A stretch of 64,000 nucleotides of DNA from the NCBI GenBank assembly GCA_907163375.1, contig CAJQUW010003618.1:196001-260000 (forward strand), in the 5' to 3' direction. The notes under the pieces are model-generated. The model made no database searches, was not told the DNA's origin, and worked only from the letters and a program-made list of their open reading frames with translations. Shown here in pieces: positions 50,701 through 62,700 of this stretch (positions are counted from its first letter, which is position 1; each line of letters starts with the position of its first letter). Source of the stretch: Prostheceraeus crozeri. Lineage: Eukaryota; Platyhelminthes; Polycladida; Euryleptidae. Position numbers and translations under genes: made by a program.

Positions 50701-53700
50701 TCTTTATCAGAGTCGGATTCGGTTAACTTTTTTTGTCTGACTCGCTCTCTACCATTCTAATTTTTGAATTATGCAAACATAGGTGTATGAAATAATATGT
50801 AATATAAATTCAATTGCATCTTTTGTTTCAAAAATGTAAATTTTGTGCAGGAGATTTGAAGTTTGTGTAACTTAATGATAATATTTTATCCTTTCAGATC
50901 GGGATAATCAGTCCATCTTGATCACGTGAGTTTGATAAAATAATGCTGTGATTCGGTGAACTTATCATTTTGTCACTCTGTGGCTCAATTTTGTCTCGTA
51001 TAGGATTTTATAGAAGAAATGATTTAGTCATTCACAGACGTTCATTCTCAGCAAATGATGTGTATAATTTGTTTTAATCAATGACTGATACGGCAGGCGT
51101 ATGTAGCTCAAACTAAAACATTGTGAACCTCAAAACTAGACAAACAATGACAACACTAATCAGGCATTTAATGTTCTTGCTTTCTGATGTTTCAGTGGAG
51201 AATCCGGTGCTGGTAAAACAGAAAACACAAAGAAAGTAATTCAATATTTCGCTCTTGTTGCAGCAGCACAAGCAGCAGCGAGTAAGAAAACCGACGATCA
51301 TGAGGTAAATTTTACGGATACCATCCTTATTTTATTTTACTTTACTAAAATTTGCATTAAGTAGTTGCTACTATATTTTAATAAGTAGATATGTTGTATT
51401 TGGTACGCATAATTAGCAAAAGGAAATAATTTTAATAATCATAATAGCCTTTATGATAAAAATGTAAATTTGTGATGTTATTAATTGTGCTTTGCAATTC
51501 GAATATTGTCTTTAAACGTAGGGAGAGTGTTGGGGTGTCCACACTATTTTTCAATACATTTACACAGAATGAAGATCAATACATTGGGATAAAATAAACG
51601 CGCTTGTTGCATGTGACACATTTTTTACTTCTTTTCAACTATGCTGCGCGCATTTATGGAAATGGAATAATGGGAGTAAAATACTGAATTTCTCAGATAC
51701 ATTTTTAACATGAAAACTGTTTTTCGTAGAATACGTAATCGTATCGCAATTTACTCATTGAGTAAATTGCCAGTTATAATTAAATGAAAATCATTATACT
51801 CCAGGAATCTCAGATAACTACATAAAATAAACTAAGATTAGGCCTATAGTACAAAATAATAAATCTGTAATAGACTTTTAAGAAAACAAAACAAAATAAA
51901 TGCGAAACTACAATATACAGGTAGGTACTGAACTTGCTAGAATCGACCTACAGCGTCTCACCTGTAACTACTCCATGAAGAAAATGAAATAGGTCACTAG
52001 ACTTGCTATTAATGGACCTATTGGTGACTAACTATTCATAAAATTCAATCTACCTCTTAAGAGGACCGATCTTTACCCCATCCTATCGCAAACAATATGA
52101 CATGCTTAATCTGTGCACGACGGAAGATACTATCAATTGCCTATTTCACTGCAGATGGGAAAGGAAAGTATCTGAATTAAGAAAATGATTCAAGTTGCTG
52201 CCAAACTTAATATAGAAATTACACTAACCAAATATACATCAAAATGCAAATAATAAGAAAAAATGAATTAAAAAATGAAATAAATAACATTAAGAAATAA
52301 AAGTTATTAAGTATAAATCAGCAAAACGAAAATTCACGAGAAACTTTATGTGGAATAAATGAGTAAACTGTAAATAAAGGAGTGCCAACGGATGATATAA
52401 ATGACACAGTCACATGCAGATTGAAGAGGTCTATGGTTTCATTAGATAGAGTGGGTTCATTAGCGATGTCTGTAAGACCTATTTATCCAGTCTAACAATG
52501 GAGATGTGTACATGCAACAAATTGAACATGCTGCACACAGACTGTGTAAAAGTGCACAGGAGTTGATCTGTCAACGTCGCCAGAAACGCGAATTCTAATG
52601 AAGAGCGCAATTCATTTAATCAGTTAAAACGTTGCACTATCTGTGTCGAGAAAATGAATGCAGTTTTTGGAATGTCACCGATGTTTTTTTGGACCAAACA
52701 CACGATAAAAGGAAAGCAATTTTTGTGTACACTGTTATGTTCCCATTGACATTGCTATTTCCATAATGACCAAAAGGTAACGGACGTTTGCTCCTTTGTT
52801 GACAAGTTACAGATTATGCCGTACGATTAGTTCTCACAATTTACTTTCATTCATATAAAGAATTGCCTATAATGATATTTGTAATTTGTGGCCTTAAGAT
52901 GCTTCATAATGCCTATAATGCCCTATAATTGCCCTTTTATGAGATTGAACATTTTCAGGGCTCCTTGGAAGATCAAATAGTACAAGCTAATCCTGTTTTG
53001 GAAGCGTACGGTAACGCCAAGACCGTTCGGAACAACAATTCTTCTCGTTTCGTAAGTTGATGCGCTCTTAAGTTAACGCAAATTCTAATTCATTAAATTA
53101 AGTATGAATGATTTGAAGAAGGAAAATCTTCATTTGAAATTTCATTGTCAGTGTCATGTTGTAGGGAAAATTTATTCGAATCCATTTTGGAACAAACGGG
53201 AAGATTGCTGGTGCTGACATTGAATATTGTAAGTGAGAAAATTTCGAGTTATGAAAAGAATTCGCAGATATTCGTTATCTCATCTAGATCTTTTGGAGAA
53301 ATCTCGTGTAATTTCCCAGCAATCCTCGGAGAGATCTTATCACATCTTCTATCAACTACTTTCGAAGGGCTTCAAGGATCATGAGAAGTTGCTCGTCAAA
53401 CCAAGCCCTGGTGATTACAGCTTCATTAACCAAGGCAGTCTTACAGTCGACAATATGAATGATGCAGAAGAGATGGAGCTTACGGACGTGAGTTCAAACC
53501 TGTGCATCTCAGAGGGGAGAATTCGAACACCTCCCGGATTTGTTATCTCACAATCACAGATCTTTGCAATTTTTCTTATAGTGTCTGTCCTAACTTTGCA
53601 TCTGCTGGTTATGATGGTGAAATTGTTGTTGCCTTCAATATTGCGGCCACAGTAGGAACAGTACTCACACAGCTTCACTGAAATTTCCTAATTTTGAGCA

Positions 53701-56700
53701 TAAATAGCTTACAAGTTTTACCAAATGATATTTTGAGACATATATGGACAAGATGTTTGGCCAATTCCTTTTGCATTGAGGATAATTCTGAATTCACTAT
53801 CTAAAAACGAGAGACAACATTATGAAAAACAGAAAGAACATCTCATGAATGCATTAAACCGAACACAATGACATAATATTCAATCAAATGTGCAAAGAAA
53901 ATGAACTGAATTTTATAATGTTTTTTAACATTATTTACAAACATTAAACTTAAACTTATTTTTAAACATTAAACTTTTACAAACATTATTTGACAAAATT
54001 TACTAACAGAAAATTAAAAAAAATCAAAGAACCATCAAGAAATATCTGATCAGTTCCAATCAAGCATTTAATATTTAGAAATTAAGCAATACAAAGGAAA
54101 AAATATCTATGTATACATGTATGCGGTATGTATGACTTATATATGCACTCCTGGCCAGGAGAAATTTAAGTCTTACATGTCTATGTGCTATTTATTCAGT
54201 GCAGTGACAAGTGTTACTAGCGGTGCTATCATCACAAATAAATGGAAATTGTTATCTTTGCATGTATCTGTGATTGTTGCATATACTGTTGATTACTTCA
54301 TCCAAAATGGCCTACCTTTGATACATTTTTGAATGTATACTCTATGCAGAAAATGCATGAAATTTAGTCTTCAATTTGAACAGCCATTATGGAATCTAAT
54401 AAAACTACTTATTTTAAAATGCTGTCTCCGGTGACAAGATCAATATAAAACGCAATGGGAATGTCCTCATGGGAAGTAGCATGCGAAAAAGTGCATCTAC
54501 TGTATCTGCTATTTCATGAAATTTACACCTTTAATTTAACAACTATTTTTTCAACAGCTTGAGTGTGAGTTTGAATGTTAAAATATTATTTATTATACTG
54601 ACAACTCAAAAAACAAAATGAATGTCGTCATCGGCGGATACTCGGTGTGTGTACCCATCAGCAGCATGAAATTTGAAGTGTCAGTTTTGACGATCCTAAA
54701 CGTCCGAATCCACCAACCCCGTTTAAATTACCGATAAGAAATAGCCTGAGGCAGATATCATGTTAGAGTTCAAAGATGCATCCTCATGCCCGAGTATATG
54801 CATGTATGAATAAAATTTATTTCCAGAAAGCCTTCGATATCCTGGGCTTCTCAGCAGATGAAAAGATGGGCTTATATAAAGGTACGTGTGGTATTTTGAA
54901 CATGGGTGAAATGAAATTCAAACAACGTCCAAGAGAAGAACAAGCGGAGGCAGACGGAACTGCCGAAGCGGAGAAAGCTGCATTCCTTCTAGGGGTGAAT
55001 GCAAAGGAGTTTTTGAATGCCTTCTTGAAGCCGCGTGTTAAAGTCGGGAATGAGATGGTGACCAAAGGTCAAAGCAAAGAACAGGTATGAGTTATGTACA
55101 AGATTCCCTTCGCACGATTGACAAGCCATTCGCTAAAAAATGCATGTCAATTACCATAATTTGATTTTAATGCAGCAATACGCAGAGTATATATTTGAAT
55201 ATATTTCAGGTTTCCTACGCTGTGGGTGCAATGGCCAAGTCATTGTACCACCGCATGTTCGGATGGCTTGTAGGACGTGTAAACCAGACTCTCGATTCAA
55301 AAGTGAAGCGCCAGTTCTTCATTGGTGTGTTGGATATTGCCGGATTTGAAATCTTCGAAGTGAGTACTTGATTACAGATTTCAAAAAAGTTATTGCTTCA
55401 ATTAATGTGCAACAGCTTGCTTTTAATTAGGAATGTAATTATATCGTCAAGCGGAATGTAAAAACTTCCATGCATAATTCTTTCTGGTGAATATGCACAG
55501 CACATTTGGCTAACTTTAATTAATGTAAACGAGGCATGAAAATTGTATCAAAGCTTAGTGAAAACAATCATTCAATACGCAAAGTAGAATAAGTAGAACA
55601 CGGTAGTAATCAGAGCCGAGAATAGCCAATGCTTTATTTACCTATTTCACTGATCAGTAAAGCTAGCACAATACTCATTATCTTGATGTGCTCTCCATAC
55701 CGGTAAGAAATGTATAGAACTGTATTTATTTGTGAAGTCAATACAATTACAACACAAACTACACTGTATGCATAACAGTGATGTTTTTAGCACATGTATG
55801 TAATATACGTGTATGTGATTTAATACACGTAAGAAATTATATTTAGTGAGTGTTAATTGTCAAATTCGATTATTGTTATTATTAGTTGCTAAATTCAATT
55901 CTATTGAATGCCGGTATATTTTGACATTATCCATAAAACACTTTTCAATCATTGATGCTAGAAATATTTTGTATTAATATTATAGCATATAATAGTTACT
56001 ATGAGCAATATATTGAAACGATTCGTTGCTTGTAAAGTTCTGAAACTTCCTCAAAATATGAAATTGATAAGACATTCGATTGCTGTGAATAAGGCTTCAT
56101 GTTATATTATAGAAATGAACAGATGCATACCCGATACGTTACAGTCATAAATCTTAGGTTTCTTCAGCTTTAAGAATATCTTCATTTACGATTTTGGTCA
56201 GCGTTATGTCATAATTTCTTATAGTCGTCTTTGGGTTATAAAAATAAAAAACAAAATATTAGTTTTAGTTTTCCCGTCTGAAGTTTTAGTTTGGTTAGCC
56301 TTTACTTGCGTGCATGCATTATGCATCTTGCTCTATATCAGGTTATGGTTGTTAAGGTTTGAAGTATAAATTGTATTTATGTGCTCTCGATCGATGAGGC
56401 CATGAGGGTATGCAGATTGCTCTGGCACGGCCAAGTGCTGTGAAAGGATAGCAACAATTGGGTGAAGGAAGTATAGAAGATGAAGATCAGTAGACCAACG
56501 CCAAGAGGCCGCCCAAAGAAGACCTGGGAAGAAACATTGTCCGCAGACTGTCGGCAATTGGGCATCAAGGAAGCCGACGCCCTCGATCAGTTGGAAGCAT
56601 TCCATAAAGAATCATCGTCCAACCCAACGTAGGTGGAGAAAAGGACGCTAAACGGATAAAGTAAAGTAATGTAAGGAAATGATTTCTAATAATCCAGTTT

Positions 56701-59700
56701 CTTCGAGGATATCTATTATGGCATTTGTTTAAGTTTGTATTCTTCAGCTTCTTGATCTTCACATTTTTAAGCATAGCGTGTTTTAATGCGATTGTTTCAT
56801 GCTGTTAACATTCATTGTGTGAGATCATTGACGTTTCTGGTTATACATATTCCCAACAAAGGCATCTTCATTACAAAGAAGGATTTAAATTTTAAACATC
56901 ATATTTTCAGTTCAACAGCTTCGAGCAGCTTTGTATCAACTACACGAACGAGAGACTGCAGCAATTCTTTAACCATCACATGTTTGTCCTAGAACAAGAC
57001 GAGTATGGCAGAGAAAACATTCAGTGGGATTTCATTGACTTTGGCATGGACTTGCAAGCCTGTATTGACCTCATCGAAAAGGTAAATATTTATACTTTTG
57101 TTTTGATTGTTTTAAAATGGAGAGTCGTGTTCATAACTTGATCAAAAATAGAAGTAATTTATTTCATTCAAAGTTCAATTTTGGATAGATAGCATGTTAT
57201 ATAATATCTAAGCTTACTAATCATCACTTATGAGCTGTTCATAAATATATAGTTTGGTTAGGTATAGAACCCAGTATATGCGTACTCACCTAACCAAACC
57301 GAATACTTGTCTAAGGTCACGAAACCATAATCATATTCATTCACATTCTGTTTTAAGTCAATAAGATTGACATTTTATACTTTTGTCACAATTGTGTGTC
57401 TTAACACAATCACCTAGTGGTTTATAGAAGTATCATAATTTTCGTACAAAAATTAAATCAGCAGCGTCTGAACCGAAAAAAACATTAGTGTGACAGCAAC
57501 GTTAAAGCATCATTGATAAAAGTCAGAGAATGCTCGCAATATGATTACTGTATCCATGTTTTTTTCAATGTTCAGAAAAAGTCGGAAGTTCACTGCTTTC
57601 AAACTTTTGATTTGGTTTTCTTGACTAGTCTATAGTTCTATAATCTATCCTTGTAGCCAATGGGAATTCTCTCGATTCTTGAAGAAGAGTGCATGTTTCC
57701 AAAGGCAACTGAGAAGACATTCCAAGCAAAATTGTACGACAACCATTTGGGAAAATCTCCCAATTTCGGAAAGCCGAAACCTCCAAAAGCCAATCAGAAG
57801 GAATCGCACTTTGAAATCTACCACTATGCTGGAGCTGTAAGTATTCAGCAGCTACTGTCTGTCGTGATCGCTCTTAATTACATGTAGTTAGTGCTCAAGC
57901 GCTTGATAATAATTGATATAGATAATTTGCTCAATCAGACATGCAAGATTTCACGGTCGTCCGTTTCAGGTGCATTATAACATCGAGCATTGGTTGGAGA
58001 GGAATAAAGATCCGTTGAACGAGTCCGTTGTTGGCTTGCTATCGAAGAGTAAAGACGCATTGATAGCATCTTTGTTCCCAATTGAAGGTAAATCAAAATT
58101 GTCTTGATAATAAATGAACATTCATCATTGTTGTTTGTATTTCCTTGATCGCAGATCAATCATCGGGTGGTGGGAAGCGCAAGAAGGGAGGCAGCTTCAT
58201 GACAGTTTCCTTTGTTCATCGTGTGAGTATCACCATCCGTAGATATTTGAAATTTAAACTTATTGAGTAGTTGAATGTAATGAAACATACAGACTATTGA
58301 AAGAAACGAATGAATTTGAATTCCCTTATTATTTAATTTGGTGAACGTGACAGCCTCGATTCATCGTTTTCGTAGGAATCACTCAACAAGTTGATGAAGA
58401 ATTTGCAAAGTACAAGTCCTCACTTCATTCGTTGTATCATCCCCAACGAGCTGAAACAAGCAGGTAATTCATGTTCAAGGCATGCGACAGATCAATGCAA
58501 GTTACAGCATGTTGATGAACTTTTTTTCATCTGAGAACATCGTTTGGTATCATTTGCTTCAACAAGGTCAGTCGCAATGAACTTCTGTGCTTGATGTTCG
58601 AAGTTTTGAAAGAGCTAAAGGTTTTAACTTCAGGAATAGAACAGACTGCAACACAAGAGGATGACTTGATAAAAAACAAACAGTGACGTTTGGAAAGGCG
58701 ACAGTTTAAGAAAAATTAGTCAACCAAATTGGTAATAAGTTTTTAGTAATTCAGTCAATCAGTTGATCAATCAATAGAGATGTGACGTGAGATTCTGACG
58801 TCGGCGATAAACAATTATTTTCTTTAGTTAAAGTACTTTCGGATGATGGCTATCACTGCTTTTGCCCGCGCTGTGGGGTGGCCATCCAACATAATGAAAT
58901 TTTTCCACAACCGCTTAGAAGAGATGATAAACTTAGTTCAAAAATAGCTAATCTGTCCTCAAATTAAAAAATTCAATTAATTTCAATGAAAGTTTCAATA
59001 TAATTAAGAAAAGCGAAATGAGTCATTCAACCGCATCAACGGCAAGCTTGATTCAATTCATAAAACGTCTGCCATTGAAAGAGCGGCTGGCACGCGTAAC
59101 CTGTGCCTGTGGTGCATTTAAGATATTCGTTCTATTATTTTTCTTAATTATATTCGAATTCTTTAATCATGGCAAATATAATTTATTTTTGAACATCTTG
59201 AGCCTTCACCTCCTGACAAAATCAATCAGCTATGAAATCACATTTTCAATTAAATGATACAACAAATAGGAAAGCCAATAGTGCAAGCCATGGTCAAGGT
59301 TTCAGTTTTATTAGAATATCCTGATCAACAGTACGCCGACCAAATACGTAGTTAGATAGCAAGCAAATATTTGAGTTTACACTTAAGTCGATCATTTGGT
59401 GAAGCAGTTTTAAATTTGATAATTCCTGAACTTTTCTTGTTTTCTGACAACACGCTTTTCGTTTACAGAAAGCCCAAAAGGAAGATCTTCACGTAATATA
59501 TGTTTAATACCAGACCTTTCGGGCATCACATAACATCGTCAAGCTAATAATTGTGACTCGACAAAGCATTGAGGAATACTGTTTGCATAACAGAAACAGG
59601 TGTGGAAGTCACATAGATTTCGAGAACTTTATAGAAAAATGCTTGACATACATTCTACTAACTGAATAGGATGGCCGCGAACAGAAGACTACTTTTCATA

Positions 59701-62700
59701 TAGGAGTAGGCAAAAACCAGTTTTGTCTTCTTATAAAATTTTATGGCTAAGAGATGACGTTAAAAGCTATTTACAGGCTCTCCTCACGCTGTCGGCCTTA
59801 CTTGTGGTTTTAGTTTGTGTTGCCCCTGAGGAAGCGCGAAGGCGTGAAACGTCGGGCCTGTAAATAGCTTTTAACGTCATCTCTTAGCCATAAAATTTTA
59901 TAAGAAGACAGAACTGACTGGTTTTTGCCTACTCCGATATTCTGCTAACTAAATAAAATAAGTAAATTCAAATGTCGTAAAACAAAATAAAAAAAGAAGA
60001 ACAAGCTTGCACTAAGCTTTATCAGCACTGAAGCTGTGCCTCATACTCACTGCTGTTTCTCTATGATGTAATGGGTTTAAGGAGTTTGACTCCTTGTTTA
60101 TTAAGTTTTGTAAGGATAAATGTTGCATGAAAATCTTCGTTTTGGGCTTCTCACATTGGTGGGAAACAGTTTTCGTTCACATTTTTGAAATGCGCTCTCT
60201 GTGCAAACGGGAAATCAGGGACAAAAATCATCCGTTGAACAGGATAATACTGCTTGTTCAATGCAGCATTGATGCTTATAAGTATACAAAACGCATTCAA
60301 GGATTTGAAGTGCATGGAATTAGTAGCTTAATGCTATTGAAATCAAATTGTCTTGTATTTGAATATCGCTATCATTTCAATTTCAGGACTTATTGATGCC
60401 AAACTTGTTCTTCATCAACTTCATTGCAACGGTGTCTTGGAGGGTATCCGAATCTGTCGCAAGGGTTTCCCAAACAGGATGATCTACTCTGAATTCAAGC
60501 AGCGGTATGTCATCGATAGCACATGTAGACTATTCCGTAATTGATTTTCAAAGGTTACTTGCGATCTCCTTAAGGACATCATCATGACTTTAGAAATGAA
60601 CTTTGATGATTGAATGACCTTCATATATTTTTTGCCACAAATAGAATAGAACCGTGTTTCAAAACATTTTCCTTCCGCGAAGCAAAGAGAATGGTCATCA
60701 GCCCTATCTAGTACTATGACTCTTTCACATTGCTTTACTTAAGGAAGTTGACGGTTGGCAGTCACCTCAGAATATTTAAATACTTTCAGGATTGAGAAGC
60801 GAGCTTGTTTGTGGACTGAATTTCGCTGCCGTAGCCACCACTGCACATTAGTCAGTCAACATGGCCAAAGTCATAATACAGTAGAATATGAATAAGCATA
60901 ATACGTTCATAAGTTGACAATGACAACAGCGATTAACAATTGTTCGAATACTTTAAAGATAAGAGAATTGCCATTTAGAACTATGGTTTTATTTGATGTA
61001 TGAGTTTTATCATTAAAAGCTTCGACTATACGAGCTTCAAGTTCGCTGCGTGGTGTGTATTTAACACGAAAATGTCATGAAATGTCACCTGAAAATGTCA
61101 GATGGCCACTTACAGCTGAGTTACCTCGTATATGTTCTTTTATTGTTTGATGGAATCTGCGCTTCATTATTCCAAGTATTGGTTACCAAGATAAACCCGA
61201 TATTCAGAATTATAAACAACGCATGATCGCATCAGCTTACTTGTTCTATCTGTCAGGCTAAAATACTGTCCCGTTTTTAAAAAATAGTCAGTAGAAACAG
61301 TTTTTGATCACTGTCATTGCTTTCCTTGTATTGTCATTGTCTGATCATGCAATTTTTGATGCTAAGCAAAAACAGTTTCATGACATGCTACGTCATTAAC
61401 TTGTGGAAACTGTCTTCAGTAAGCTCATATAGAGTGAATTCATTATTGACGAATGACGATTGAAATAATCAATCCCTTTCCTCCGCCTCAATTTGCAATT
61501 TTGACATCCAAAACCTTGAAACGTTTTGTGAATTTCTGTGATGACTGTTGATTCTTATACATTCGTACCGCCGTAACTATGAACTGTACTCGTCTGCATG
61601 CACCAGCTTGTAATTATGATCTGCACTTGTAGTAGCATTAGTTGATTTTAAGATTCGAAAAACGTATTTGAACGAATTGAAGAAACATGTTATTTGAATG
61701 ACTGTTCATTTCAATCTAAGTATGAATTCTATGAGACATTTTGTCGGAATATTGTTTGATAAGGATAACCAAAGCACTTGACCGTTGATCTCTTTTATGT
61801 TATTGTCGCACTGAGAAATTGGCAAGTGATTTTCGCAGCAACAAAAATCCTTCTAGTTTAGTATTCTACAGACAGAAAATATCTGCGCGTCTTGGTGGAT
61901 CTAACCGCCAACATCTGGCTATCTGTGTCATCGCTCTGCCAACAATCTATCGACGAGCGACAGTGGCCATTAGTCCTCTATAGACGAATTAATGATTTCA
62001 TACTCAGTGTCAACTGTCAAGTCAATCTGCTAATACGAATATATCAGTTTGCAAAACAGCACAGGCATTGTGATTTGTAACGGGGACTTATTTCACACAG
62101 CAATAACAAAGACATGCGTCAGTGATATGAGAGCATAGAAATTAATATACGTGTATCTACATGTATAACATTTTACGGGAAAGTAATAAATGTGTTTGTA
62201 AAACTTTGTATAAGTTATGCGGAAAAGTGAAGCACAGGAAAAATCGTTAGACTTCATCAAGATAAATGGATATTTCCAATGCCGAATATTTACGTGTACA
62301 GATGTAATTGATGATTAAATTTGAATGCTGTGATGCTGATTTTCAGCTATTCTATTTTGGCGCCAAATGCTATTCCGGAGGGATTTGTTGATGGAAAACA
62401 AGTGACGCAGAAAATATTGGAAGCCATTCAATTGGATACTGCCACGTACCGGTTGGGTATTACCAAAGTCTTCTTCAAAGCTGGAGTGTTGGCTCAACTT
62501 GAGGATCTTCGTGATGAAAAGTTGTCGATTATCATTTCCATGTTCCAGGCTCACATTCGTGGCTACCTAATGCGGAAGGCATACAAGAAGCTACTAGATC
62601 AAAGGTGAAGTATTATGAATTGCCCATAATGTCTTAACGCTTGCTTTTCTCTCATAACTGTTCAAGCAGCCATAGAACTAATTTAAAAACTACCAAACCC

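Larger units (their letters stand above)
58464..60386. other. Myosin intron 15 (1.9 kb)
   Basis: Begins gtaatt and ends tttcag. Its main content is the foldback with a hammerhead-like core at 59699-59938; ORFs at 59018-59257 and 60094-60396 show no known domain. Confidence 0.6.
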
